From NCBI RefSeq assembly GCF_019578655.1, contig NC_063260.1:3660501-3724500 (forward strand): DNA of 64,000 bases, written 5' to 3'. How positions within the stretch are numbered: the stretch's first letter is position 1; every line of letters starts with the position of its first letter. The notes beneath the pieces were generated by a model. It saw only the letters and a list, made by a program, of their open reading frames with translations. It ran no database searches and was not told where the DNA came from. A program made the translations under genes and the position numbers. This document shows, in pieces, positions 12,901 to 25,950 of the stretch. This stretch comes from Ricinus communis (Eukaryota > Streptophyta > Magnoliopsida > Malpighiales > Euphorbiaceae).

Positions 12901-14187
12901 ATTAACCTATTATAGAAATACATCTAGAAATATTTTTAATTGATAATTATTATTAAAATTTTGTAAATACTCATAAAATATTAAAAAATTTATCAATATT
13001 TTGTTTATAAACTTATTACATTATTATTTTTGAAATTTTATAAATATTTATAAAATATTAAAAGAAATTATCAAATTTTCTTAATAAACTCATTACATTA
13101 TTATTTAGAATTAAAATAATAATAACAATTATACTAAATAACAAGTTTTAATAAACTATAGAGGCCCACAAGTTTCCATATAAAAATTCTCAAGATTATT
13201 TATCTAAAATAGTACTTTTTTTATTTATTATTGTCGTTGTTTTAGTATATTATTTTAATTTTATTTATTAAAATGATATTAAATTAAATATATAATTAAT
13301 ACTAAAAATATAATGAATGCTAGTTTTTAGAATTAATATTATTTTGAGATTAAAAAATTAATTTATTAATTGCTATAATATTAAAAATATGATTAAAATA
13401 TATTTTTTTGAAAATAAAATTACTTTTAATTTAAAATTCTAATAGAATTGGATTTCTAAACTTAAATTTATACTAAATGAGTCATAAAAATTATATATAT
13501 TGAATTAAATATATCACTAAATAATTAATAAAATTTAATAAACAAATTTATTCATCAAATATCTAGTTAGAATCCTAATAATATAATTTATTTTTTTTAG
13601 AAAAAAATGAAAGAGAGAAATTATATTTTGAGGGAGATTATAGAATATTAAGGATGATGGGTGGATAATTGACATTGAAATGATTATGTAACGGTTTTGT
13701 TGTAAATGGGTGGGTGACTCATCATTATCGACTTAACATCAGTGTTTAAGAATTTGAAAGCCACCGCCTTTTGTTTGGAAAAAGCATTAGTTGCTGGGTC
13801 CCTCTCACTATAAATTCCACTCCTTAATTAATTACAGTTTTTAGTTATAATTTTGATAAATTATTCTTTTCCCTCACAAAGCTACTTTCTATTAATTATT
13901 AGTTTCATATTTAATTTTTTTTAAATATCCTTTACTAGTTATTATAAATATAAATATTTACAAATATTGTATACTTTCTTAATTTTAAAATTAAGATTAT
14001 GATTATGAATTTTAGTGAATATTTTTTATTTAAATTTTAAAATTATAAATAATTTTTTTTGAAGCAAAGACCAATATCAATAACCTTAAAAAATATAAGC
14101 AAAACATATAATATAATTATATCAGTTAGTCACATAATGTAATTGTTAAAAAAAATAGATCGCTCATAAAATTTAAGAATCTTCATA
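9949..14187. other. Long AT-rich repeat-derived region without genes
   Basis: No coding sequence is convincing. At about 12540-13100 the sequence belongs to the same very AT-rich dispersed type seen at 31.9-32.2, 46.9-47.4 and 53.2-53.6 kb, with recurring motifs such as attaattaata and aataataattctaatt. An (ATTA)n run lies at about 12586-12609. Confidence 0.4.
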
Positions 14188-15301
14188 GTTTTAAATAATA
14201 TTTATTTTCTGTGATTTAGTTTAATATATAACTCACTCTTTATATTTTTTTATTATATTACATTTCGTCTAAATTTTAATAAAATTGATTATAATCCCTT
14301 CCGTGTTTGTCAAAGAATTAAATTAGTAATTTAAGGTTACAATTTAATCATTCAGCTTATTATCAAGTATCAAACTCGTTTAAAATAATTTTATTATCAA
14401 ATTAAAGTAAAATTTTATTTTTAGCACAAATTAATTCTAATGTCGAATTAAAATAATAAATTTTACTTATTTATATTTTTTATTTCTTTTAGTATAATCT
14501 AATTCTAAAAATATAAACATATTAAAAATATTTATTTTTTATTTAATATTATTAAATTACTATGTAGTTTAATTTTAAATTTTTAAATAAAATAAGTAGT
14601 TACAAATTATTATTTTTACTAGATACTAAAATTAAACTATATTAATTAAAAATAAGAAATTTACTCTTATTAATCTCATTTAAATAGTTCATAAAAAAAT
14701 TTATTTTCTTAACATACAAAATTAATATGATCTCTTCATTAGTAGTGAATTTATCAACTTGGTGTCTAGATTATTTCACTAGATTCATACATGATTGTTT
14801 GATTTAATTTTTATTTTTATATAGTTTAACTATAATATATAATAAAAATAACAATAGAATTATATTCTTTAACTATAAATGTTTATTTTATATTAATAAC
14901 AAAAAATTAAATTGTATAGTATTTTAATAATATTATTAATATAAATATAAGTAGTTTTAAAATATTTAAATTTCTTGAATTAAAATTATATTAAAATAAA
15001 AAATAGAGCAAAAGAATGAATACTAAATTTATTATTTTAATTAGACACTAAAACTAACTTGTGTTAAAAATAAGATTTTGTTTTACTTTGATAATAAAAT
15101 TAATTTTGAACGAGTTTAATATTTGATAATAAATTTAATAATCAAATTGTAATCTTAAATTACTAGTTTAGTCATTCAACTAACACAGAAAATGCAGTAG
15201 CTAGTTTTATTAAGATTTAAAAAAATTTTAATATAATAGAAAAATACACGGACTGAATTTATATATTAGACTAAACCAGATGAGTTAAATAGTTATTTAA
15301 C
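14188..15301. mobile_element. Foldback element, copy 1
   Basis: The left arm (about 14188-14600) and the right arm (about 14900-15301) are long imperfect inverted repeats. The right end read in reverse gives ...tggtttagtctaatata..., matching gatttagtttaatata near the left end, and the arms share tattatcaa and gtctaattaaaataataaat blocks. The centre at about 14720-14815 is non-palindromic, with tgtctagattatttcactag. No transposase is encoded. It is a non-autonomous foldback or long-TIR element, about 1.1 kb. Boundaries are good to roughly 10 bp and no clear target duplication was found. Confidence 0.65.
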
Positions 15302-15629
15302 TCAATTAACAGTATGACTGATATATTGAAGCCGAATGCTAGAAAAAGCTAGACTCAGCAAATGCTAAATAATTATTTAAAATAGTATCTAAAGAAGAAG
15401 AAAATGAAATATTGTGACTTCGCAAAGACATCAAATTAAGGCAATTAGAGTAAATAGTTAGAAGTAATGGTAATTGAAAAATTAAATTCTTTAGTTTCAT
15501 ATAAATTAAAATAACTTATTAAAATTAGATGGAAAGAATATATATGCTTCTATAGAATTCATCTTTAAATCAATGAATATTCTTTCTAAAAATAGTTTTA
15601 CAATTTTAAAGAAATTTCTAATTATTATT

Positions 15630-17467
15630 TAGGTAATTACTATTTATCTTATGATCTTTTTATATTATACTAATTACCTTTTAACATTTAAAAATATATC
15701 TTTTATTATTTTATTTTGTAATTTTATAGTAAAAATATTTTTTCTTATAATTTCGGTTAAATAAACTTTAACTAGGTTTGATTTTGTACTATTTGTCCCA
15801 TGATCTTTGATATAATGTACAAATTATCTCTTATAGTTTATTTATTATACTAAGATTTTCATTGTCTAATTTTTATGCAAAAATTAATTTTAATATCTCT
15901 ACAAAAATAATTAATTAGTATTATTTAATTATTCTAATTTTAATATAATTAAATTTTAATAAAATTTAAATATCTTAAAAGTACTTATATCAATCAGAAT
16001 ATTGAAAATTCATATAATTTAAATTTAAATTATTAAAATAAAATAGATATTATTCTGATTATTAATTTGAGGTTAAATATTATTTACCCCATGTGGTTTG
16101 GTCTAATATATGAGTCAGTCTATGTATTTTTTTATTATATTAAAATCCCTTCAATGTTAATAAAACTAATTACTACCCCCTTCTGTATTATATAGTTTAA
16201 TATTACAATTTGATCCTTAAACTTATTATCAAATATTAATTTTGGTTAAATTTAATTTTATTATTAAATTAGAGTAAAATATTATGTTTAGTACAATTTA
16301 GTTTTAGTGTCTAATTAAAATAATAAATTATATTTTTTTCTTGCTCTATTTTTATTTTCAATATAATTTAATTCAAGCAAATTTAAATATTTTAAAACTA
16401 GTTATATTTATAATAATATTATTAAATTACTACATAATTTAATTTTAGTTATTAATATAAAATAAAGATTTCTAATTAGAAAATATCATTCTATTGTTAT
16501 TTTTTTATATTATAATTAAATAATATAAAAAATAAAAAATTAAATTAAACAATCATGTCTTAATCTAATGAAATAATCTGGACATTAAGTTGACAAATTC
16601 ACTATTAATGAAAAAAATCATGATAATCATGTATGTCAAATATAAAATCTTTTATCAACCATTCATATAAGATTAATATGAATAAGATTTTTATTTTTAA
16701 TGTAGTTTAATTTAGTGTCTAATAAGAATAATAACTTTAACTATTTATTTTATTTAAATATTTAAAATTAAACTACATAGTAATTTAATAATATTAAATA
16801 AGAAATAAGTATTTTTAATAAGTTTAAGTTTTTTAGATTAAATTAAGCCAAAAAAATAAAAGATATGAACAAATAAAAGAAAATCAAATTTGTTATTTAA
16901 ACTAGACACTAAAATTAACTAGTGCTAAAAATAAATTTTTATCTTTTGATAATAAAATTAATTTTAGACAAGTTTGATATTGGATAATAAGTTTAAAGAT
17001 CAAATTGCAATATTAAATTACCAGTTTTCTCTTTAAACTAACATGGAAGAGGGTAAGAGTTAGTTTTATTAAAACTAAAAGAGATTTTAATGTAATAGAA
17101 AAAATGCAAGGACTAAATTATATATTAGACTAAACTTTAAGAGATAGATAGTATTTAACGCTATTAATTTTGTTACAGTAGAATTATAACTTTGATAAGA
17201 AGTTTGAAAATCAATTATTTTTTCTTTATTAGTATAATTCTTTAATTGTATTGACTTTCAAAATACAATAAAATTTTAATATAACAAATAAAATATAAAG
17301 AGTAATTTGTATATTGTATAAAATATAAAATAATAAATAATATAAAAATCGAATTTATTTAGATTAATATAAAATTATAAAATAAAAAATAAAAAAATAT
17401 ATTTTTTAAATATTAAAAAATAATTAGTATAATATAAAAAAACCCACCAAAGAATGGTAATTATCTC
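15630..17467. mobile_element. Outer foldback element enclosing a second foldback
   Basis: The left arm, about 15630-15930, contains tttttatattatactaatta and tgtacaaattatctcttata. It is matched in inverse orientation by the right arm at about 17190-17467, which has the corresponding blocks in the reverse complement. The arms are around 280-300 bp and imperfect. They flank the complete inner element at 16072-17160 almost symmetrically. This is either an older foldback hit near its centre by a related one, or one element with two-tier arms. Confidence 0.5.
16072..17160. mobile_element. Foldback element, copy 2, inverted relative to copy 1
   Basis: The left end gttaaatattattt at 16072 matches the reverse complement of the right end, gttaaatactatct, ending at 17160. 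The arms extend several hundred bases, including tggtctaatata near the left tip and the corresponding tatattagacta on the right. The non-palindromic centre at about 16540-16615 is the reverse complement of the centre of copy 1: aaacaatcatg, aaataatct and aaattcacta recur in opposite orientation. So copy 2 is flipped relative to copy 1. No coding capacity. Confidence 0.65.
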
Positions 17468-20400
17468 TATTATTTTTAGACGGATGAGATTTGATCTTTG
17501 ATGTTTTCTTAAAAATATTTTTAGTACAAGTCAGTTCCTTGGTACTTTCTTAGAACCATCATGCATGTGTCATTTTGCATACTAGTCGACGCTTAGTATT
17601 GGCAGAGAAACTTGAATTTTTTATAATTTGGAAATGTATTCTTTCCAACTCATTACAGTACTAATCATTGTTATATTATTTCCAAATGGTGCATTAAAAA
17701 ATTGTTAAACATATCCTGCATTAATTAGTATAGATCTTACTACGTGTAATTGATTAAATAAAAAAATATAATTAATTCGCATATAAATTAAAAATAGTGC
17801 ATAATAAAAAAAAAAAAAAAAAAAGAGAAGATGGGAAAGGAAGTAAATGAGGCTAAAAAGAAGCAATAACAGTTAGAATGTAATAGGTATTGTTAAATAT
17901 TGTGGGTTCTATGGATTTCTCTAATTATGTGCCTTATCCTATAACAATCATTACCAAAAACTGTTTTAATTTGTTAAAAGATTAATATTTTAAATATATC
18001 CACTAACTTTATGCTTGTATTTATTGTTGTTGTTTTAATTAATTTTTTTATGAAATAAATATCTAGTGGTTATATAGTACCATATATTTTATATTAATCT
18101 AATGATGAGTAACTAAAAAGAAAATCCTACATATATTCAAATAAATATGCATATGTTAATAGATACAATATTATATAAAATATATTTTAAATATCAAAAT
18201 ATTTATACAAAATTATTTATAATTTATTTATTTTCTTATATTTTTTTAGAAGTAGTAACAAATCATTCAATTTCTTTAATATACCAATCTATCAGTATTA
18301 GATAATCTATAAATATTTGAATGCATGTATAAGCACATGATACAAGGTAAAAGAGAGGCATATAATAAAGATTAATACAACATCTAGATATAGTCCACCA
18401 TTAAGATTTTCTATAGTCGAAAAATACATTTGATTATTTCAACCTAAATTATACTATAGAATGATGATCACATCTTCTAGCTTTTAAACATTTATATGAG
18501 AAAAAGAATAATATTTAGGAGTCATTTTCCTATAAGTTAGGCATAAACATGTTCTTCCACGTACTTTATTTTTAAAATGATGCACATTTACTGATATATC
18601 AAACTGTTTTCTATTATCAAATACTTCAAGTTCATAAACGAATCAATATTTCTAAAATTTAGTTTTTTTTTTTTAATTATTTTCGGAAAAGAATTTAGCT
18701 AATATATATATAGTTTATTTTGAATTATTATCTCAAAGAAAAATATAATTTTTACCGCACATACAGATTTAGCTGATAAGTGCATATTTCAATTCGAATA
18801 AAACCCAAATCCTTTGACAAAACCTTATATAAGTCAAGTCAGTCTTTCCACTACCTTTCTAATGCTTGTCAAATACATTATTTCTTTCCTTCTCTTGTGG
18901 CTCTTGATATTTTATATGAATGAAAATGGTAAATAACAAATTAACAATTCTTCTCCTAGATGTATGGTTCATGGACTATTTTATTCACATTAAGTAAAGC
19001 CAACCATTAAATACAATTGACTCCATATGAGTACATAGTTATTAAGTCAATCTCAATTTTATACCCATTTATTATTAAAATATACTGCTATATGTGTATA
19101 GTAATAATAATGATCATGATATATAACACTTCATTGAAAAATATAAAACTAAAAAGAATAATATAATTTAGCCTTAAATCAATCCAAAACGGTTCATTTT
19201 CATTTTAGTTTTAATTTGATTATTAATAAAGAAACAAATCGTATTTAATGATAAATAATTTTCAATTCAATTCTAAGAAGTTTATCTTTTTTTAATCTAT
19301 GTCTTAGTATTTTTAATTTGAATAATAAAATCAAATGAAATAAGGCTCAGCTTTAATTAGATCAACCGTCTACCTCTTTAGAGGTTTAAATTTAACTATC
19401 TCATATTGAGTTAGGCTATAATTACACAAAATATACGAAAGAGTGTACAATGATACATTTTGTGAGAATGAAATAAAATCATATGTTTTCTAAAAGTAAG
19501 ACTATATGTAAATTTATTTGTTTAAAAAAAAATTATAAATTATAATAATCAAATATTTACTCTCTAGTCTAAATAGTTTTATAGCTAAATACATAAATAT
19601 TTTAATATTTATTAAATTAAATTAAAAATTAAAATATAAAACTAACTGATCGGTCGATTAACAGTAATTTTATATTATTTTATCAACTCGTCATCTCTAC
19701 GTTTTAAAATGTAAATCTGAAATATCAAACTTTACAGATAAGAAAAGTTGCATACAAGTATCTGACGTGTCCATGACATTGGAAGGCCAAAGCATGTCTT
19801 AAAAAGAGAAAAAAAGAAGATTCAAATTATTTAATTCAATTTCTTGCAGAAATTTTCGATACCGGAATAATCACGTAAACTTAATAATAATATATAACAA
19901 TAAAACTAAGATTTCTTTTTCTTTAGATGTTTAATAAAATTGTTATAAATATTTTTAGATCTGTGGAATTAAATATGATTAGCCTTAGCGTAACTAATTG
20001 TTGTAATGTGTGTAGCAGGAAGGGTATGACTAAGATATTTTTAAAATTAATTAATTTTAATTTAATATTTTTAATTATATAATATATATTTATGATGAAG
20101 CTTAAAATAATTCAGCATAAATTTTTATGAGAATTAAGAACAAAAGCTTAAAAAAGTTTAATTTTATCTCATTATTATTATTATTTTGTTAGTAGGATAC
20201 CTTTAAGTGAATCAAAGTGAGTCAATAATTTTTTATATTAAATTAATTATATGCCAAAGTGTCCATACGTATAAAGTTAAATTTTATTATAAATTTAAAT
20301 AATATATGATACAAATAAAATTTTTAAATATTCTGAATTCAAATAATTTATTTTCTATTTTTATGTCATCGCTGGAATTATAGCTATATTAGCAAATTAT

Positions 20401-21865
20401 TAGCTAAAGTTCTTCCAATGCTAATATTGAAATTAATATTAAAATAAATTTTTAAAACTAAAAAGATTAAGAACTGCATGTGTACTTTAAAAAATAAATT
20501 GTAAGTGAAGGAATTATGTAATAATTAAATCTATATTATTGTTTTATAAATTTAAAATGTATTTATATATCTTGAAAAAAGAAAGGGAAATATATTGATA
20601 ATCTAAATTTAAAAATTTAAGGACTCATTAAAAGTTTTTTAAATAAAAATAGAAAATACTTTGCATCTTTTTATAAAAATTATACTTAAAAACTGTTTCT
20701 ACTATTTTTTTAAATTTTAAAATAAATTGTAAAAGAAGCTGAAATAATTTTAAAAATACTGCATAATATGTTAAATATTTATTTTTTCTGTTTACTATGC
20801 AATCTTTTTCCCATTTGCAACAATTATTCTTAATTGGAAGAAGAAGAAGAAGATGATGATGTAGTGAGAAAGAGCAACATAATCCCAAAATCATATCAAA
20901 TTTATCAATTCTTGTCTCTCCTATCAAGTGATTGTGCATGTGGTAATGGAGACTTCCTAGCATTCAACCACGTGCTATGCATCACTCTACTGTTCTTCTT
21001 TTTCCTTTTCCTCTAATTTGTCACCCAATTTTATTTATATAATACTAACATGTGAATCTACTTATCATTTCACTCTTTATTACTTTAAATATATTTTTAG
21101 ATTTAAAATTTATATAATTTTTTATTTTGTGCCAATAATTTTTTTATTCTGTAATAATAGTTTTAATGTATAAATATAATATAGACATACATTATATTCA
21201 TTTTAATTCATGAATCATATCATATAATTTTAAATTTTAAATACTATTTATATAAAGTAGGTAAATTTATAAAGTTTTAGAATCATACTTTAATTAAAAT
21301 TAGTATTAGATATGATCAATTAAAGCACTACAATTACCATTACTTATTTTATTATTATTATTATTATTATTATAAAACTAAAATAATATATTAATATTTG
21401 GATTTAATTGGTAATATTTTTAGTTTTTTAATGAATTCTTTGTATTATTAATTTATGTAAAAACTCTATAATATTATCTTAACATACTTATTTTTTAATT
21501 TTAATGAACTTTAATATTTATAAGTATACATATAAAAATTATATATATTATTTATCTCGTATAGTATTTTTTTTATTTTTTACTGTGGTGACGCTATTTT
21601 AATATATTATTTTAATGTTTTAATTGTACATTATTTCTTAAGATGCTATTTTAATATAATTAAAAAATTTATTTTATTAATTAAATATAATATTAATATT
21701 AATTAATGCTCTAATTTTAAAACTAGAATTATTTTTCATAAAAAAGTCTAATAGAGTTAAGCTTTTAAAATTAAGTTTGTATTAAATAAATTATTAATTA
21801 TAAAAATTAATATGTTATCAAATTAAATTTATATAAAATTAAATTAATCTAATTAATAATTAGAG
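17468..21865. other. AT-rich intergenic region, no gene recognised
   Basis: I see only AT-rich sequence with poly-A/T runs (for example about 17805-17824) and short unremarkable open frames. A somewhat more balanced segment at about 20815-21015 encodes an acidic then hydrophobic reading frame on the plus strand that I judge to be chance. A (TTA)n run lies near 21350-21372. Confidence 0.4.
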
Positions 21866-21899
21866 CTATATTAATAAATTTATTTGTTTCTCCGTTAAC

Positions 21900-22110
21900 A
21901 TTAAAATTAAAATATTGATTCTGCCTCCTTCTGCAGATATGGTGGTTTTACTGGAAGACAGATGTATTCTTGAAGCTCTGAATTGGGAGCTTTCTTTGGG
22001 TTGCCAACAAATGATGCTATCGATATCTCCATTTCTCCTACTAAACATTGCATGACATCCCAACTGTTTCCTCCAAGGTTTCAGTGTTTTAGTCTTAATT
22101 ACAATATACT
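21900..22110. pseudogene. Possible exon-like remnant, unidentified
   Basis: This segment is less AT-biased than its flanks and is protein-like on both strands. Minus strand 22120-21866 is open for 84 codons and includes GDIDSIICWQPKESS. A plus frame reads GAFFGLPTNDAID after a ctgcag acceptor-like site, but with a stop inside. I cannot tell which strand, if either, was coding. It may belong with the segment at 22.64-22.83 kb as remnants of one lost gene. Confidence 0.2.
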
Positions 22111-22642
22111 GCCATTTCACAAAAAGATATGAAAATATGAATTTAAATAAAACTCATAAATTATTTATGCTATATTTTTAAATTCTAACACAGATAAATT
22201 TATTTAACAGATTAAATAAAATAATATACATATTTTTTAAGAAACAAATTTAATAAATATATAACTGTAATTATTTATATTTATTTGTATCAGTTTATCT
22301 CATATATATATATAAATCTATCTAAATTTTGTATTTTGTTATTTAAAAGAACTGTATTAAAAGATTATCAGCTATTATTCCACTATTCTAAACCTTAATG
22401 ATTAATTTAGGCTCATCAAATATCAGAGCTAGAAATTCTACATTTTTCCTAGCCAATTGGCTATCTGTTATGTGCTTCTGTTTGTTTAAGTAAGGATGTT
22501 AATCATTATTCCACAGCCCAGAAATTCTTGTTTTTTTTCTTTTCCTCTTTTCAAAAAGGCAAAAGAATTGTTCGTCCATTACATTACAGGCATTTCATTA
22601 GGTTTGTTTTGTAGGAAATAGCACTAAGAAAGTGCAGATAAC

Positions 22643-22834
22643 TTGGATTTTGATGTTGATATTCTCAACCATGCAGATTCTTTTACGTGTCAAATCCCAA
22701 CAGATGAAACTTGTCAATTCGACCATATTGTTTCATGTCATAATGCAAAGTTAGAGCCTCATTACTCGTTAGTCAATTTTGCATTCATACCTTACAAGAT
22801 TCCATTGTTCTTGTTGTGGGTTTTTAGTTTTTTA
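22643..22834 (+). pseudogene. Exon-like fragment, possibly a degenerate cation exchanger exon
   Basis: An open frame follows an acceptor-like ttttgtag at about 22605-22615 and encodes residues including ETCQFDHIVSCHNAKLEPHY and then a hydrophobic PLFLLWVF. A potential GT donor follows at about 22829. The spacing of cysteines ahead of a hydrophobic PLFLLW block is weakly reminiscent of the segment before the first membrane helix in plant cation/calcium exchangers (CCX/NCLX type). No neighbouring exon encoding the diagnostic GNGAPD motif was found, so this is at most a gene fragment. The identification is speculative. Confidence 0.25.
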
Positions 22835-23078
22835 ATTTTTCAGAATTTTAACTCTTTTTTTTTTTGTTTTTTCTATCTCAAATACAAACTATCATTTGAT
22901 CCGTCTGAAAAACAGGGATAATTTCACTACACTACTATTTGCAACTTATGGTCTGTAATTTTTTTTTTTTTTTTTACTTTACCCTATATAATGATAATTA
23001 ATATGTGACATGCAATAACCATTTTCTTTTTTTCTATTTTATCCTTAAGCATGTGTTTTTCTTTGAAAACCCTTCAAA

Positions 23079-23291
23079 GTGTGTTTGTTTGACATTATTG
23101 TCGACAAATTGTTTTTTCAATTTTAATTTTAATTTTAATATTATTTTTAAATTTTAAGAATTATTTTTACAAAAAAAAATTAGTATTTTTCAAAAACTGA
23201 TTTGCAAAAAATAGTTTATAGAATTAATATATTAAATTAAAAAAAAATCTAAACCTGCCTTTTCAACTCAACGCCAATTCCAAACATACCC
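23079..23291. mobile_element. Short MITE-like element
   Basis: The left end GTGTGTTTGTTTGACATT (23079) pairs imperfectly with the reverse complement of the right end, GGGTATGTTTGGAATTGG (ending 23291). The interior is AT-rich and non-coding. The GGGTNTGTTTGG end is common on dicot hAT-type MITEs. No clean 8-bp target duplication was seen. Confidence 0.35.
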
Positions 23292-23572
23292 TAAATCACA
23301 TTTCCTCGTGTGCTTTATGCACGCTCTTATCAGGCATAGCAACAGGTTCTGTAAATTCCATCTTCTCCATTAGTTGTATGAACACCTTTAAGATCCATTT
23401 ACCACCCACATGGATACTCTCAGTCTAAGTTACCTCACTAGCTCTCATATTTTCAAGTTGCTTCCTTATATCAATTTTCGTTAAGAAAATCAGGAATGCC
23501 CAATATATATTTCAATACATGAATAATTCTTATTGTAATCAAGAATGTTATGCACATTCTGGTCAACATATC

Positions 23573-23768
23573 TCTCTTCCTACCCTTCTTTCCAAGGCAA
23601 CCTCCATATTCTTAACCACATTCTACACTCTTTCTAATATCCCAAATCACAATAATAACTCCTTAATAAATGTCTCTTCATACCCTTCTTTCCAAGTCAG
23701 CCTTTATATTTTTTAACCACATTCTACACCCTTTCTAATATTCTAAATCACAATAATAATTTCTTATC
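23573..23768. repeat. 100-bp tandem duplication
   Basis: The block containing tacccttctttccaag at 23581 is repeated at 23681, exactly 100 bp apart. Homology continues through accacattctacac and aaatcacaataataa in both copies. There are about ten differences and small indels, so the duplication is not recent. Confidence 0.75.
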
Positions 23769-24216
23769 TCAAAAGAGATAAATATCAATATCAACATTAT
23801 TCTTATGGTGAATATGACCACCCATATACACCATTTTATTTCCAAAATTCATGAATGTCTATGGTGCATTAGAAGATCAACATAACTAGTCTTGGTTACC
23901 TAGTATATAAAAGAAAGTTCATAAAATTATTAATAATAAAACAACGAAAACATTAAAAAAATCAGAAAAACAAAGCAAAAGAATAGTTCAGAATTAATAG
24001 AATAGAAATGGCAGAGTTATAATAAGCAAAATCAAACACCACAAACTAATAACAATTAAGAAAAAATTATACTGAAATGTTAAATTATATTTTTTATCAT
24101 TTTCTTATCTAATTAAGATGTAGATAGTTTAGTCCTAGAAGATGACTAATAACTAAAATGTGTATAATTATTACAAAATTATAGAAAGAAAAATTGACAA
24201 TGAGTATTCAACTTTA

Positions 24217-24327
<111 letters not shown>

Positions 24328-24899
24328 TATAATCGTAGAAATCAAAGATGGAGATTAACTATAAACTCAGAATTTGAATCTCGAACCCTGATCATGGTTA
24401 CAATATATAGAAATCAACATAGAAGATATCAAAACATTTGGTCCAAAAAGATTCAAGGTGCATAGTTTTAGGGTCCAACTTGCACCTTTGGTCTATTAGA
24501 GTTAGGAGGAAGTTTTCAATGTATTATAGATGATTGTGATTAGCAAATTATGCATAGCATTCCCTTGTATACTGGGTTTCGTAGTGATCTCAAGCATTTT
24601 ACGTCTTGCTGAAGAATCATGTAATCAAAATTAATTTGGTGTCTCCCATCTCCATCAACAGATGCCATATGTCAATATAAATTTAATATAAACATGTATC
24701 GAACATCACTTTTGTGTTAATTGATAAATGGGCTTGGGTAGAACTCATCTCAAAAGCTAGCTCAAAGGAAGAGGGTGCTCAATCCACTTCACGCTTAGTG
24801 TGACATGCAAAGGGGCCGGGACCAAACCCACCATCGCAGACAAAAAAAATGTAAAATAAATTAACACCATAAACTTAAATTCATTACAAAATAAGTAAA

Positions 24900-25950
24900 T
24901 CAATATATTATAAAATATTTTTTATCATGTCTCATCTCTTAATTTTATATTATATTATTATTAAAAACTTATTATTTATATTATTTATTTTAATTTTTAT
25001 AAATTACTGTATTTTATATTTATATTTACTATAACATTAAATTTATTTTTAAGAATATTTTAGTACTTTTATAAGAAATACACTATAAATTAAAATAATA
25101 AAAATTTTAATCAACATAATTAAGAGTAAATATAAGAAAATAATAATTTTATATTTCTAAAATAATAAAAATAATTTTAATTTTTTTTCTCCAAATACCA
25201 GCATTATGATTTAAATTTATAAAATGACTTGTACATTCATATGTATAAATTGTAGATACATCACATGTATACATGTGGTTCATAGACTATAGTTTAAAAA
25301 ACTCATAAATTAAAAAATATATTAATATGTTAGGAACAAGTTCACCAGTAAAAATTAATGAATATATACTTTAAATTTAATAAATCTTACACTAATAATT
25401 GATTAATATATAATTTATAATTATTAAACATAAAATTTATATTTAATAGACATGACACTAATAACATATGAATATACATTTTATAAGTAATGAACATGAA
25501 GTTTATGTTTAATGAAGTCGACGGTAATAATAAATGAATATACATTTTATAAGTAATAAATAATAGATTCTTATATTAAGAACAAGTTCATAAGTAAAAG
25601 TTAATGAATATATACTTTATATTTAATGAACCTTATAGTAATAACAGATTAATATACAATTTATAAGTAATGAATATAAAATTTATGTTTAATACATCTG
25701 ACAATAATAAGAAATGAATGTATACTTTATAAGCGATGAATCTAAAGTTCGTGTTTAATGAACCTGACACTAATAATAAATAAATATACACTTTATAAGT
25801 AATGAATGTATCGTCTATGTATAAAACAAATAAGTACTCATAAGTTAAAAAATAATAGGTTCATTATCTACTAAGTATAAGTTCATCAAATCTACACATG
25901 AGGTTCATTTAATATAGTACACACATTAATATTTATAAAAGAGTAACTAT
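24900..25950. repeat. Dispersed AT-rich repeat family R1, copy A, with internal tandem array
   Basis: The first part (about 24920-25150) resembles the start of copies B and C; a shared block reads tataacattaaat. From about 25320 to 25815 it holds a tandem array: aacaagttca...agtaaaa recurs at 25335 and 25581 (246-bp higher-order period). Within that, blocks of about 60 bp of the type aatgaatatacattttataagtaatgaa recur. No coding potential. The family is otherwise unidentified. Confidence 0.55.

Noticed and set aside
20834..21016. 60-residue acidic then hydrophobic open frame
   Set aside because: It derives from GAA/GAT repeats and pyrimidine runs, is not conserved to my knowledge, and has no gene context.
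24730..24850. Phrase ctcaaaagctagctcaaagg resembling a TRIM/LTR leader
   Set aside because: Only about 100 bp is suggestive; no terminal repeats or boundaries were seen.
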